64,000 bases of DNA from the NCBI RefSeq assembly GCF_009827405.1, contig NZ_WTYY01000003.1:532450-596449 (forward strand). Direction: 5' to 3'. Every line of letters begins with the position of its first letter. Position 1 is the stretch's first letter. Source of the stretch: Alteraurantiacibacter aestuarii (GTDB lineage Bacteria > Pseudomonadota > Alphaproteobacteria > Sphingomonadales > Sphingomonadaceae). The position numbers and the translations under genes are program-made. The notes under the pieces are model-generated. The model was not told where the DNA came from. It searched no databases and was given only the letters and a program-made list of their open reading frames with translations. This document shows, piece after piece, positions 47,424 to 57,241 of this stretch.

Positions 47424-48434
47424 ATGAACACCGCATCTTCCGGCAAGGCTTCACCGGCAGCTGAAAGCCCGCTTGACCGTGTGCTGGCGCTCGAAATGGT
47501 CCGCGTGACCGAGGCCGCCGCCATTGCCGCCTCCGGCCAGTCTGGCAGGGGTGACGAGAAGGCGGCAGACCAGGCAGCGGTTGAGGCGATGCGCGCCGCA
47601 TTCGATCTGGTGCCCATCAACGGCACGGTCGTTATCGGCGAGGGGGAGCGTGACAATGCGCCCATGCTGTTCATCGGCGAAAAAGTGGGTGCCGCCGCTC
47701 CGGGTGCGCCGCAAGTCGATATCGCCGTCGATCCGCTGGAGGGCACCACCATTACCGCCAAGGCCGGGGCCAATGCGCTGGCGGTGCTGGCGATTGCCGG
47801 CAAGGGCTGCCTTCTTAACGCGCCTGACATCTATATGGAAAAGCTGGCCGTGGGGCCGGGCTATCCCGCAGGCGTGATCGACCTGGACAAGAGCGCGGAG
47901 GAAAATGTCGCCGCCGTGGCCGCGGCCAAGGGCGTTGCGCCGGACCAGCTGATGGTCTGCGTGCTCGACCGTCCGCGCCATGGCGAACTGATCGGCCAAT
48001 TGCGGGCGATCGGCTGCGGCATCCAGCTGATCCCCGATGGCGACATTGCCGGGGTGATCGCCACCACCGATCCTGACACCACGATTGACCTGTACATGGG
48101 GTCTGGCGGCGCACCTGAAGGCGTGCTGGCCGCCGCCGCGCTGCGCTGTGTGGGCGGTCAGTTCCAGGGGCGGCTGATCTATCGCAATGATGACGAGCGC
48201 CGCCGCGCCGTGGCATGCGGGATAGAGCAGCTCGATCGCATCTATTCGCTGGAGGACCTGGCCAGCGGGGATTGCATCTTTGCCGCCACCGGCGTGACCG
48301 ACGGATCGCTGCTGAACGGGGTCAAGCGCGTGCGCCGCCCCGATGGAGAGCCGATCATCACGACGCAGAGCGTGGTCATGCGCGCCTCATCGGGAACGGT
48401 GCGCTGGGTAGAGGGCGAGCACCGGGCCAGATGA
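47424..48434 (+). CDS. glpX: Class II fructose-1,6-bisphosphatase
   Basis: 336 residues. GlpX motifs GTVVIGEGERDNAPML and DPLEGTT bind metal and phosphate; hydrolyses fructose-1,6-bisphosphate in gluconeogenesis. The ATG at 47424 has GAGGG upstream; an ATG at 47391 with no site is less likely. The stop codon lies within the 13-bp triplication at 48424-48462. Confidence 0.93.
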   Translation: MNTASSGKASPAAESPLDRVLALEMVRVTEAAAIAASGQSGRGDEKAADQAAVEAMRAAFDLVPINGTVVIGEGERDNAPMLFIGEKVGAAAPGAPQVDIAVDPLEGTTITAKAGANALAVLAIAGKGCLLNAPDIYMEKLAVGPGYPAGVIDLDKSAEENVAAVAAAKGVAPDQLMVCVLDRPRHGELIGQLRAIGCGIQLIPDGDIAGVIATTDPDTTIDLYMGSGGAPEGVLAAAALRCVGGQFQGRLIYRNDDERRRAVACGIEQLDRIYSLEDLASGDCIFAATGVTDGSLLNGVKRVRRPDGEPIITTQSVVMRASSGTVRWVEGEHRAR

Positions 48435-48462
48435 TGGGGCCAAATGATCGGGCGAAATGATC
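48424..48462. repeat. Triplicated 13-bp unit over the glpX stop codon
   Basis: GGGCCAGATGATG (48424-48436), GGGCCAAATGATC (48437-48449) and GGGCGAAATGATC (48450-48462). Each copy has TGA (48432, 48445, 48458); with a 13-bp period they fall in three different frames, the first being the glpX stop. A partial fourth GGGGCCAAG follows at 48469. Confidence 0.88.
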
Positions 48463-48584
48463 TTGCATGGGGCCAAGTTTGTCGCATTTCCCCATCTAGC
48501 CCCAAGCTGCAGGTTGCAATCATATGACGCTGGGCTAGAGCCTGCCCCAGCGAATCCGAACGCGCGCCAGGAGAAGGCCAGTCC

Positions 48585-49520
48585 ATGAAAATCATGTCCG
48601 GCAATGCCAACCTGCCGCTTGCCCGCGCCATTGCGGCCTATCTCGAAGTGCCGCTCACCGATGCCAGCGTGCGCCGCTTTGCGGATGAGGAAATCTTCGT
48701 TGAGATCCATGAGAACGTGCGCGGCGAGGATGTCTTCATCCTGCAGTCGACCAGTTTTCCGGCCAATGACAATCTGATGGAACTGCTGATCTGCATCGAT
48801 GCGCTGAGGCGCGCATCGGCCAGCCGGATCACCGCCGTGGTGCCCTATTTCGGCTATGGCCGACAGGACCGCAAGCCCGGCCCGCGCACGCCGATCTCGG
48901 CCAAGCTGGTGGCGAACCTGATTACCGAGGCGGGCGCAGACCGCGTGCTGTCGGTCGATTTGCACGCCGGACAGATCCAGGGCTTCTTCGATATTCCGAC
49001 GGACAATCTCTATGCCGCGCCGGTGATGGCAGCCGATATCCAGGCGCGATATGGGGAGAATGACCTGATGGTCGTGTCCCCCGATGTGGGCGGCGTGGTC
49101 CGCGCCCGCGCGCTGGCCAAGCGGCTCGACAATGCGCCGCTGGCCATCGTCGACAAGCGCCGTGAGCGGCCCGGCGAATCCGAAGTGATGAACATCATCG
49201 GCGATGTGAAGGGCCGCAACTGCATCCTGATCGACGATATCATCGATTCGGGCGGCACGCTGTGCAATGCGGCCGAAGCCCTGCTGGCGGCGGGCGCCAA
49301 AAGCGTGGCCGCCTATATCACCCACGGCGTGCTTTCGGGCGGCGCTGTGGCGCGGATTGACGGCTCCTGCATGAAGGAACTGGTGATCACGGACACCATC
49401 ATGCCGACCGATGCCGCCAGGGATTCTGCCAAGGTCCGCGTCCTCACCATCGCCCCGCTGGTGGGCGAGGCCGTGCGCCGCATCGCCGACGAAAGCTCGG
49501 TCTCCAGCCTGTTTGACTGA
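48585..49520 (+). CDS. prs: Ribose-phosphate pyrophosphokinase
   Basis: 311 residues. Makes PRPP from ribose-5-phosphate and ATP for nucleotide, histidine and tryptophan synthesis. PRPP-binding [13 protein letters not shown] and the flexible-loop KRR are present, as is GYGRQDRK of the ATP site. Two bases separate it from the cupin gene. Confidence 0.97.
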   Translation: MKIMSGNANLPLARAIAAYLEVPLTDASVRRFADEEIFVEIHENVRGEDVFILQSTSFPANDNLMELLICIDALRRASASRITAVVPYFGYGRQDRKPGPRTPISAKLVANLITEAGADRVLSVDLHAGQIQGFFDIPTDNLYAAPVMAADIQARYGENDLMVVSPDVGGVVRARALAKRLDNAPLAIVDKRRERPGESEVMNIIGDVKGRNCILIDDIIDSGGTLCNAAEALLAAGAKSVAAYITHGVLSGGAVARIDGSCMKELVITDTIMPTDAARDSAKVRVLTIAPLVGEAVRRIADESSVSSLFD

Positions 49521-49522
49521 CG

Positions 49523-49936
49523 ATGCGCACGATCTTCCTGGCGGCAATGGCACTCACCGCCTGTTCGCAGGAACAGGCACCGGTGCCGCAGCCAGAAGCA
49601 AGCGGATATCGCCCGCCCATCGGCTCCAACGAGATTTTCCGCGGTGAACCCGGCGCTGCGCCGGGGCATGAGCTGATCGTGACGGATCTGCTGCTGGGGC
49701 CGGACGCTGTAGGCGCCACCCATTATCATCCGTGGGAGGAATATCTCTACGTGATCGAAGGCAGCGCGAAGGTGGATGTTGCCGATCTTGGCGAAGGGAC
49801 GCTGGTGGCTGGCCAGTCCTTCATCATCCCCGCGCAGGCGGTGCACACGCCGCGCGCTGGCCCCGATGGCGTGCGCGCCATCATCATTCGCGTCCACAAT
49901 GAGGGCGAGCCGACCATGGTGCCGGTAGATCAGTGA
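49523..49936 (+). CDS. Cupin-domain lipoprotein
   Basis: 137 residues. Short lipoprotein signal with lipobox LTAC, then one cupin barrel with HYHPWEEYLYVIEG (His-x-His...Glu metal ligands) and the second-motif VHTPRAG. Probably a small metal-binding periplasmic protein; substrate unknown. Between prs and hisN, both within ten bases. Confidence 0.8.
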   Translation: MRTIFLAAMALTACSQEQAPVPQPEASGYRPPIGSNEIFRGEPGAAPGHELIVTDLLLGPDAVGATHYHPWEEYLYVIEGSAKVDVADLGEGTLVAGQSFIIPAQAVHTPRAGPDGVRAIIIRVHNEGEPTMVPVDQ

Positions 49937-49946
49937 AATCCCCGCA

Positions 49947-50729
49947 ATGAACCTCAAAGCCGAAATCGCACTTGCCCACCGCCTCGCCGATGCCGCGCGG
50001 GCGGAGATATTGCCGCTGTTCCGCACGCAGGTGGACAGTGAGGCGAAGGACGATGCCACGCCTGTCACCATTGCCGATCGCAATGCCGAAGAAGCGATGC
50101 GCCGTATCCTCAAGGCGGAAGCGGGGCAGGACGGCGTGCATGGCGAGGAGTTCGGCATCGAGCCGGGCAAGTCGGGCCGCCAGTGGGTGCTCGATCCGAT
50201 CGACGGCACCACTGCCTTCCTGGCTGGCCGCGCCACCTTCGGCACGCTGATCGCGCTGCTGGTGGAAGGCTTTCCGGTGCTGGGCATGATCGACCAGCCG
50301 GTGCTGGGGGAGCGCTGGCTGGGAGTGATGGGGCAGGCCACCACGCTCAATGGCCAGGTCGTCTCCACCCGCCGCTGCCGCGAACTGGCCAGCGCCACGC
50401 TGGCCACCACCGGCCCGCATTATTTCGATGAGCATCAGGGCCACACCTTCATGACGCTGGCCAGCCGCACCGATCACAAGCGCATGGTGATGGGCGGCGA
50501 CTGCTATAATTACGCCTGCCTCGCCTCCGGCCATATCGACATCGTGTGCGAGGCGGGCCTGAAGATTCACGACTATGCCGCGCTTGTCCCGGTGGTGGAG
50601 GGTGCCGGCGGTGTGATGAGCGACTGGCGGGGCGAGCCGCTCCACGCAGGATCGGACGGGCAGGTGCTGGCGCTGGGCGATCCCGCGCGGCTGGAAGATG
50701 TGCTGGAGGCGATGGCCGCAGCGCATTGA
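49947..50729 (+). CDS. hisN: Histidinol-phosphatase, inositol-monophosphatase type
   Basis: 260 residues of the IMPase superfamily: GEEFG metal site, DPIDGTTAF and the downstream WDxxP-like HDYAALVPVVEGAGG. The closest group is HisN, which dephosphorylates L-histidinol phosphate; a generic sugar/inositol phosphatase cannot be excluded. Ten bases after the cupin gene. Confidence 0.88.
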   Translation: MNLKAEIALAHRLADAARAEILPLFRTQVDSEAKDDATPVTIADRNAEEAMRRILKAEAGQDGVHGEEFGIEPGKSGRQWVLDPIDGTTAFLAGRATFGTLIALLVEGFPVLGMIDQPVLGERWLGVMGQATTLNGQVVSTRRCRELASATLATTGPHYFDEHQGHTFMTLASRTDHKRMVMGGDCYNYACLASGHIDIVCEAGLKIHDYAALVPVVEGAGGVMSDWRGEPLHAGSDGQVLALGDPARLEDVLEAMAAAH

Positions 50730-50888
50730 TCCGCCGGCCAATGGCGAAACTCCCGCTTGCCTTTCGCGCGCATTGGCTCTAGTTGCGCGCGCTTCACTGA
50801 CACGTGATTATCTTCCGGTCTGGCTGTAAGGGCTGCCAGGGCTGGTTGGACGTGTTCTCGAACCCATATCCTTTTAGGGGAGACGAAA

Positions 50889-51092
50889 ATGCCCAAGCTG
50901 AAGACGAAGAGCGGCGTTAAGAAGCGCTTCAAGCTCACCGCCACCGGCAAGCTCAAGCATGGTGTCGCTGGCAAGCGCCACCGCCTGATCAGCCACAATG
51001 CGAAGTATATCCGCCAGCAACGCGGGACCAAGGTTCTTTCCAAGGCCGATACGGCTGCGGTGAAGAAATGGGCCCCCTACGGTCTCGGTTGA
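50889..51092 (+). CDS. rpmI: Ribosomal protein L35
   Basis: 67 residues, Lys/Arg-rich, with the standard KLKTKSGVKKRF opening. Component of the large subunit. AGGGGAG precedes the ATG by eight bases. Heads the rpmI-rplT pair; infC, often the first gene in this operon, is not in the 159-bp leader. Confidence 0.98.
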   Translation: MPKLKTKSGVKKRFKLTATGKLKHGVAGKRHRLISHNAKYIRQQRGTKVLSKADTAAVKKWAPYGLG

Positions 51093-51121
51093 GATCGCTG
51101 CGCATTATCAGGAGATAAGAT

Positions 51122-51481
51122 ATGCCTCGCATTAAACGCGGCGTGACCACGCGCCAGAAGCACAAGCGGATACTGGACCAGGCCAAGGGCTTTCGCGGTC
51201 GCCGCAAGAATACCATTCGCGTTGCTCGTCAGGCCGTCGAAAAGGCCGGCCAGTACGCCTATCGCGACCGCAAGGTTAAGAAGCGCAATTTCCGCGCCCT
51301 GTGGATCCAGCGTATCAACGCTGCGGTGCGCGCCGAAGGCCTCACCTATTCGCAGTTCATGCACGGCGTGAAGCTGGCCGGGATTGAGCTGGACCGCAAG
51401 GTCATGGCCGACCTGGCGATGAATGAGGGCGAAGCATTCGGCCTCATCATCAAGCAGGCCAAGGGTGCACTTCCGGCCTGA
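51122..51481 (+). CDS. rplT: Ribosomal protein L20
   Basis: 119 residues with the [16 protein letters not shown] opening and QWIRINAAVR-like core of L20. Binds 23S rRNA early in assembly and, in many bacteria, represses its own operon. 29 bp after rpmI; followed by a strong hairpin terminator. Confidence 0.98.
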   Translation: MPRIKRGVTTRQKHKRILDQAKGFRGRRKNTIRVARQAVEKAGQYAYRDRKVKKRNFRALWIQRINAAVRAEGLTYSQFMHGVKLAGIELDRKVMADLAMNEGEAFGLIIKQAKGALPA

Positions 51482-51511
51482 TCCTGCGGGATAGATTCGG
51501 AACGCAAAAAA

Positions 51512-51550
51512 GGGCGCGGATGATTTGGGTCATCCGCGCCCTTCCTTTTC
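51512..51550 (+). terminator. Bidirectional terminator between rplT and the CsgG-like gene
   Basis: A 12-bp perfect stem (GGGCGCGGATGA / TCATCCGCGCCC) with a six-base loop is followed on the plus strand by TTCCTTTTC and preceded by A6, which gives TTTTTT on the minus strand. It can stop both converging transcripts. Confidence 0.9.
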
Positions 51551-51601
51551 CCGCAAACACCCGGCGAAGGGTCGTGTACGCCGGGTGCTTTCGGGGGACC
51601 T

Positions 51602-52483
51602 TTACTGCAGGTCTTCTACAGAGACCCAGCCTTTGGTGCCGAAATTGTCCTCGGCCTCGATCCACAGCCCTTCGCGCTTGCCTGTCGGGGCCAGCTCTGT
51701 GCCTGCCCGCAGGGTGCGGACCTCGGCTGCACTGGCGAGGGGACCTGAGCGCATGACCGTGTCAACTGCGGCGATGGCAGCAGGAGACGCATCGGCTGCG
51801 GCGCTGGCACCCGGCGCCGGCGCCGCTTCCAGCGCGGCACGCTGCGCCACGATCTGGTTGAAGGCGATGATATAGGCCTCGGTCAGCTTCTGTCCGTCCC
51901 GACTTTCGGCATAGCCCGCGCCCTCGGCGAGGCCGCGTGCCCATGATCCGCCAGAGCGGCCAAAGCTGAGCGATGAGGAACTGACGGAGCCACTGCCCAC
52001 GGCAAGCGGCTGGCCATTGGACGGGCTCACCACTGTGAGGCCCGCAGCCACTGTGCGCCGGCGACCGCCAAGACCGCCCAGCAGGCCGGCAGCCGCGCCA
52101 CCAAAGGGTACGCGCGAAAGGACGCTGGAAGCAGCACCGCTGCGAATCAGCGCTTCTCTGGCCGCTGCCCCGGCCAGGTTAAGGCCCTGGTCCACTTCCT
52201 CCTCGGTTCCGGCCACTGCGGTGACCAGGTAGCGAGCCGGCTCATTGCCGCCGCCATGCGGCGTGAAACAGCCCGACTCGGTCGCCAGCTTGGTGATCAG
52301 AGCGCGCGGAGAACCAAGGTTCCATTGGCTCCAGCCCGCGCCTGCGCCATCGACCAGCGCGATCGAACCGAGGCTTTCATCGCAGCGGGCCAGCTCCACT
52401 TCGTCTTCCGCTGCGGCGGGCTGGGCAGCCAGCGCGATCAGGCTTGCGGCCATTACTGTCAGTGTGATGTTGTTCTTGCTCAT
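51602..52483 (-). CDS. Secreted CsgG-like protein with C-terminal SH3-type domain
   Basis: 293 residues: signal peptide ending PAAAED, a region (~40-215) whose pattern (ESGCF, a Tyr-Leu-Val-Thr strand, then a LTVVSPSNGQPLAVGSGSV strand and a late EAYIIAFNQIV helix) recalls the CsgG/LpoB-like fold, an Ala-rich linker, and a C-terminal SH3-like unit (VRTLRAGTELAPTG ... GLWIEAEDNFGTKGWVSVEDL). GGGGG overlaps the first of two ATGs, so the second (52483) is the likely start. Function unproved. Confidence 0.55.
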   Translation of the reverse strand: MSKNNITLTVMAASLIALAAQPAAAEDEVELARCDESLGSIALVDGAGAGWSQWNLGSPRALITKLATESGCFTPHGGGNEPARYLVTAVAGTEEEVDQGLNLAGAAAREALIRSGAASSVLSRVPFGGAAAGLLGGLGGRRRTVAAGLTVVSPSNGQPLAVGSGSVSSSSLSFGRSGGSWARGLAEGAGYAESRDGQKLTEAYIIAFNQIVAQRAALEAAPAPGASAAADASPAAIAAVDTVMRSGPLASAAEVRTLRAGTELAPTGKREGLWIEAEDNFGTKGWVSVEDLQ

Positions 52484-52727
52484 GGTGTCCCCCAATTACG
52501 GCGGCGCCGCCAAAAAGGCGCGCCAGCAGCATTTCGATGAACGCGGGCATCAATGGCAATGGTCCGGAACCGACCTAACAGGACTTGTCATAACCAAAAC
52601 GATATTGTCATATGCATAGAGCAAGTTTTTGGACTTCAAGGGCTCTCACTGTTACAAAGCAGCGCAATCGAATTACAAGACAGCGTCAGTCTGCGGATTC
52701 GATGATAGTTTGGGGCTGGGTCGCAAA

Positions 52728-53627
52728 ATGCCGGATCAATTCGCAATAGACGTGCAGTTTTTCCGCTTGTCGGAGGAGTTGCAGCCGTATTTTACCGCGC
52801 TCTACTCGTTTACCATCACCTGCGCTGACGATGTGCTGATCGAAGACCGGCTGCATCCTGAATGGGCGACCATGCGCTTCACCGAAAGCGGCGTGGAGCC
52901 TGTCGCATCTGTCTGCCCTGACGAAGTCCAGCCGACCTGGCCGTTTGTTGCCAGCGGACCAACCAGCAGGGCCATCAAGTTCGGCCTGCGCGAGTCACGC
53001 ATCTGGGGGCTGGGTCTGCAACCCGTTGGCTGGGCAAAATATGTGCCGGTGCCCGCCGCAGACCTGGCTGACCGGATAGTTGATGCGCGCACGAGTGCGG
53101 CGTTTGAGGTGTTTGCTCCCATCCTTGAGGTGGTCCGCACCGCATCGCCCGATTCCGATGATACCGCGCGGCGCATCAACAACCACCTGCTGGAGCAGGA
53201 TCATCGCCCGGTTCCCGGTCAGGACAAGATTCTGGCTTGCCAGCACGCCCTGCGCGATCCCGAAATTGCCGATGTCACGATGCTGGCGGACAGGCTGGAG
53301 ACGGGGCGCCGCACGCTGGAGAGGATGTGCAGCCGCTACTTCGGATTTCCACCCAAGCTGCTGCTGCGCCGCCAGCGCTTCCTGCGCAGTCTGGCGCGCT
53401 ACATGCTGGAACCGAAAGGCAACTGGAGCAATGCGCTGGACGGGCAATATTTCGATCAGGCCCATTTCGTGCGCGACTTTCGCAGCTTCATGGGCATGAC
53501 GCCCAGCGAATATGCCGATACACCGCACCCCATCCTTGACCGCATCATGGCACAGCGCATGGCCGATCAGGGCGTGGTGCCCCAGACGGACATGCCCACG
53601 GTGCTGCGCTACTCCACGAAGACCTGA
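52728..53627 (+). CDS. AraC-family transcriptional regulator
   Basis: 299 residues from the ATG at 52728; a longer TTG-start reading to 52629 adds a low-complexity stretch unlike the family. The C-terminal AraC DNA-binding domain (~200-290) shows GRRTLERMCSRYFGFPPKLLLRR and FDQAHFVRDFRSFMGMTPSEY. The N-terminal part is the sensor. Target unknown; divergent from the CsgG-like gene with a 244-bp gap. Confidence 0.82.
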   Translation: MPDQFAIDVQFFRLSEELQPYFTALYSFTITCADDVLIEDRLHPEWATMRFTESGVEPVASVCPDEVQPTWPFVASGPTSRAIKFGLRESRIWGLGLQPVGWAKYVPVPAADLADRIVDARTSAAFEVFAPILEVVRTASPDSDDTARRINNHLLEQDHRPVPGQDKILACQHALRDPEIADVTMLADRLETGRRTLERMCSRYFGFPPKLLLRRQRFLRSLARYMLEPKGNWSNALDGQYFDQAHFVRDFRSFMGMTPSEYADTPHPILDRIMAQRMADQGVVPQTDMPTVLRYSTKT

Positions 53628-53724
53628 TGGTCAGATTAGGGCTTGGGCGTCAGGGCTGGGGCCGCTAACAGGCGCGCCAGCCCAATTTTCACGAATTCCG
53701 CCCTTTCACGAATAATCGAAGATC

Positions 53725-54825
53725 ATGTCCGAACTCGAAACCATCCATAATGACGCCCAGGCGCGCATCGCTGCCGCGCAAGACCTGACAACGCTTGAGG
53801 CCTTGCGGGTCGAATTCCTTGGCAAGCAGGGGAGCGTTTCTGCCCTGCTCAAGACGCTTGGCAAGATGAGCCCGGACGAACGACAGGCGCAGGCTCCGGC
53901 CATTCAGGCCCTGCGCCAGTCCGTCACCGATGCGCTGGCGCAGCGCAAATCCGTGCTGGAAGCGGCGGAGCTTGAGGTGCGGCTGGCTTCGGAACGGCTC
54001 GACCTGACCCTGCCTGCACCCGATGCGCCGCGTGGCTCTGTCCACCCGGTCAGCCAGGTGATGGATGAGCTGGCGGAGATTTTCGCCGATCTGGGCTTCG
54101 CCGTCGCCACCGGCCCGGAGGTTGAGGACGACTGGTACAACTTCACCGCGCTCAACATGCCTGAAAGCCATCCGGCGCGGGCGATGCATGACACATTCTA
54201 TTTCCCCGACACCGCCCCCAAAGGGGGCAGAATGCTGCTGAGGACGCACACAAGCCCGGTTCAGGTGCGCACGATGCTGGCCGAAGGTGCGCCCGTGCGC
54301 ATCATCGCGCCGGGCCGCGTCTATCGCAGCGACAGCGACGCCACGCACACGCCGATGTTCCATCAGGTGGAAGGTCTGGTGATCGACAAGGGCATCCATC
54401 TTGGCCACCTCAAATGGACGCTGGAGACCTTCCTCAAGGCCTTTTTCGAAACCGACGATATCGTGCTGCGGCTGCGCCCGTCCTATTTCCCCTTCACCGA
54501 ACCATCGGTGGAAGTCGACGTCGGCTTTGCCATCGTTGACGGCAAGCGGGTGCTGGGCGGTAGCGGCGATGCGGCAGGTCATGGCTGGATGGAGCTGCTC
54601 GGCAGCGGCATGGTCAACGCCCGCGTGCTGGAAATGAGCGGGCTGGACCCCAACGAATGGCAGGGCTTTGCCTTTGGCGTGGGCGTGGACCGGCTGGCCA
54701 TGCTGAAATACGGCATGGACGATCTGCGCGCCTTCTTTGATGGCGATGTCCGCTGGTTGCAGCATTACGGCTTCTCCGCCTTTGACCAGCCGACGCTCTC
54801 GGGCGGTGTGGGAGCGCGCTCATGA
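53725..54825 (+). CDS. pheS: Phenylalanyl-tRNA synthetase, alpha subunit
   Basis: 366 residues. Class II catalytic subunit: N-terminal coiled coil, motif 2 [17 protein letters not shown], and motif 3 [13 protein letters not shown] near the end. Charges tRNA-Phe with the beta subunit. Overlaps pheT by four bases. Confidence 0.98.
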   Translation: MSELETIHNDAQARIAAAQDLTTLEALRVEFLGKQGSVSALLKTLGKMSPDERQAQAPAIQALRQSVTDALAQRKSVLEAAELEVRLASERLDLTLPAPDAPRGSVHPVSQVMDELAEIFADLGFAVATGPEVEDDWYNFTALNMPESHPARAMHDTFYFPDTAPKGGRMLLRTHTSPVQVRTMLAEGAPVRIIAPGRVYRSDSDATHTPMFHQVEGLVIDKGIHLGHLKWTLETFLKAFFETDDIVLRLRPSYFPFTEPSVEVDVGFAIVDGKRVLGGSGDAAGHGWMELLGSGMVNARVLEMSGLDPNEWQGFAFGVGVDRLAMLKYGMDDLRAFFDGDVRWLQHYGFSAFDQPTLSGGVGARS

Positions 54826-57224
54826 AGTTCTCTTTCGAATGGCTGAAATACTTCCTCGAAACCCAGGCTTCGGTGGCGGAGATCTCTGCCCGGCTGAACG
54901 CCATCGGCATTGAGGTGGAAGGTCTTGAGGACCCGGCTGAAAAGCTGGCAGGCTTCCGCGTGGCCGAAGTGCTGACCGCAGGGCCGCATCCCGATGCGGA
55001 CAAGCTGCAGGTGCTCACCGTCGATACCGGCGAAGGCGATCCGGTGCAGGTCGTCTGCGGTGCGCCCAATGCGCGCGCGGGGATGAAGGGCGTGCTCGGC
55101 CTGGCCGGCGCGGTGGTGCCTGCCAATGGCATGCAGTTGCGCAAGAACGCCATCCGCGGCGTGGAGAGCAACGGCATGATGTGCTCCACGCGGGAGCTGG
55201 AACTGGGCGACGATCACGAGGGGATCATCGAGCTGCCCGCCGATGCTCCGGTGGGACAGGACTTTGCCACCTATCACGGCGCCAGCCCGATCTTCGACGT
55301 GGCGATCACTCCCAATCGTCCGGACTGCATGGGCGTTTACGGCGTTGCGCGCGATCTGGCGGCAGCTGGGCTGGGAACGCTCAAGCCGCTGCGGGACGAT
55401 GTGACGCCCGGCAGCTTTCCCTGTCCGGTAGAAATCCGCACCGATGACGCTGAGGGCTGTCCGGCATTCTATGGCCGCGTCATTCGCGGAGTGACCAATG
55501 GTGCCAGCCCCGAGTGGATGCAGCAGCGGCTGATTTCGGCGGGACAGCGACCGATCAGCGCGCTGGTCGACATTACCAATTACATGATGCTGGCCTTCGG
55601 GCGTCCGGCGCACGTCTATGATCTGGCCAGGCTGACCGGCGCCGTCGTCGCGCGGCGAGCCAGGGATGGCGAACAGGTTCTGGCGCTGAACGAGAAGACC
55701 TACACGCTCGATCCCAGCATGACCGTGATCGCCGATGACAATGGCGTGCACGATATTGCCGGCATCATGGGCGGTGAGCATTCCAGCGTGACCGATGGCA
55801 CCACGGACGTGCTGCTGGAGATCGCCTATTTCAACCCGGAGCAGATCGGCGTTACCGGTCGCAAGCTGGGCCTTGCCACCGATGCGCGCACGCGGTTTGA
55901 GCGCGGCGTGGACCCGGCATGGCTGGATGGCGGGCTGGAAGGCCTGACCTCGCTGATCCTGCGCCTGTGCGGCGGTGAGGCGTCCGATGTGGTGCGGGCA
56001 GGCTCTGCCCCCAGCGCGCCGAAAATCATCGCCTATGATCCCGCGCTCAGCGCCCGGCTGGGCGGTGTGCAGGTGGATGAGGCGGAGCAGCGCCAGATCC
56101 TTGCCGCGCTGGATTTCACCGTGTCCGATGACTGGCAGGTCACAGTGCCGCTGCGCCGCCACGATGTGGAAGGCGCTGCCGATATCGTGGAAGAAGTGGT
56201 CCGCATCCACGGGCTGGAGCATGTCCAAAGCGTGCCACTGACAGGCAATGTCGGCGTGGCCCGGCCAACCGCCACTCCGGCACAGGTGCTGGAACGCAAA
56301 TTGCGCCGCGCCGCTGCCGGGCGCGGCCTCAACGAAGCGATCACCTGGTCCTTCCTCCCGCCAGCCGAGGCCGAGCATTTCGCCAGCGGCAACGGTGGCC
56401 TGTGGATTCTCGACAATCCGATCAGCGAGGACATGAAGGCCATGCGCCCCTCGCTCATTCCCGGATTGCTGTCCGCCGCAAAGCGCAACCTCGATCGCGG
56501 AGCCACCAGCCTGCGCCTGTTCGAGATTGGCCGGTCCTATCTGCGCGGCGAGGGCGGGATGAGCGGTGAACGCCCGACGCTGGGCGTGGTGCTGGCGGGC
56601 GAGAAGACGCCGCGCGGCTGGGCCGCTGGCAAGGCCGCGAATTTCGATGCCTTCGATGCCAAGGCAGAGGCGCTGGCCCTGCTGGAAGAGGCCGGAGCCC
56701 CCGTCGCCAATCTGATGGTAATGGATGGTTCAGGCGACCAGTTCCATCCCGGCCAGTCCGCCACCTTGCGGCTTGGCCCCAAGAAGGTGCTGGCGCGGTT
56801 CGGCACGCTGCATCCCGCCACTCTGGCCGCCTTCGATGTGGATGGCCCGGTGGTGGCAGTGGAGATTTTCCTCGATGCGATCCCGGCCAGGAAGGCTGCG
56901 GCATTTGCCCGCACCCATTATGCGCCGCCAGCCCTGCAGGCCGTGACGCGCGATTTCGCCTTCCTGGTGCCTCAGGCTCTTCCGGCGGGCGATCTGCTGC
57001 GCGCGGTCAAGGGCGCCGGGCGGGATTTGCCCTGGGCCAATATCGTCGATGCGCGGATCTTCGACCTGTTCGCAGGCCAGGGCGTGCCCGAGGGACAGAA
57101 GTCGCTCGCCGTGGAAGTGACCCTCCAGCCGGGTGAGAAAAGCTACAAGGATGAGGAGATCAAGGCGATCTCCGAGAAAATAGTGGCTGCTGCTGCCAAG
57201 CTGGGCGGGGAGCTGCGCGGCTGA
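54822..57224 (+). CDS. pheT: Phenylalanyl-tRNA synthetase, beta subunit
   Basis: 800 residues. Contains an EMAP-II-like tRNA-binding fold (~40-150), the B3/4 editing domain, B5, and a C-terminal FDX-ACB domain that binds the anticodon. Editing removes misactivated tyrosine. The coupling ATGA overlap with pheS keeps the two at equal dosage. Confidence 0.97.
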   Translation: MKFSFEWLKYFLETQASVAEISARLNAIGIEVEGLEDPAEKLAGFRVAEVLTAGPHPDADKLQVLTVDTGEGDPVQVVCGAPNARAGMKGVLGLAGAVVPANGMQLRKNAIRGVESNGMMCSTRELELGDDHEGIIELPADAPVGQDFATYHGASPIFDVAITPNRPDCMGVYGVARDLAAAGLGTLKPLRDDVTPGSFPCPVEIRTDDAEGCPAFYGRVIRGVTNGASPEWMQQRLISAGQRPISALVDITNYMMLAFGRPAHVYDLARLTGAVVARRARDGEQVLALNEKTYTLDPSMTVIADDNGVHDIAGIMGGEHSSVTDGTTDVLLEIAYFNPEQIGVTGRKLGLATDARTRFERGVDPAWLDGGLEGLTSLILRLCGGEASDVVRAGSAPSAPKIIAYDPALSARLGGVQVDEAEQRQILAALDFTVSDDWQVTVPLRRHDVEGAADIVEEVVRIHGLEHVQSVPLTGNVGVARPTATPAQVLERKLRRAAAGRGLNEAITWSFLPPAEAEHFASGNGGLWILDNPISEDMKAMRPSLIPGLLSAAKRNLDRGATSLRLFEIGRSYLRGEGGMSGERPTLGVVLAGEKTPRGWAAGKAANFDAFDAKAEALALLEEAGAPVANLMVMDGSGDQFHPGQSATLRLGPKKVLARFGTLHPATLAAFDVDGPVVAVEIFLDAIPARKAAAFARTHYAPPALQAVTRDFAFLVPQALPAGDLLRAVKGAGRDLPWANIVDARIFDLFAGQGVPEGQKSLAVEVTLQPGEKSYKDEEIKAISEKIVAAAAKLGGELRG

Positions 57225-57241
57225 TCGCCGCCTGACCAGAC

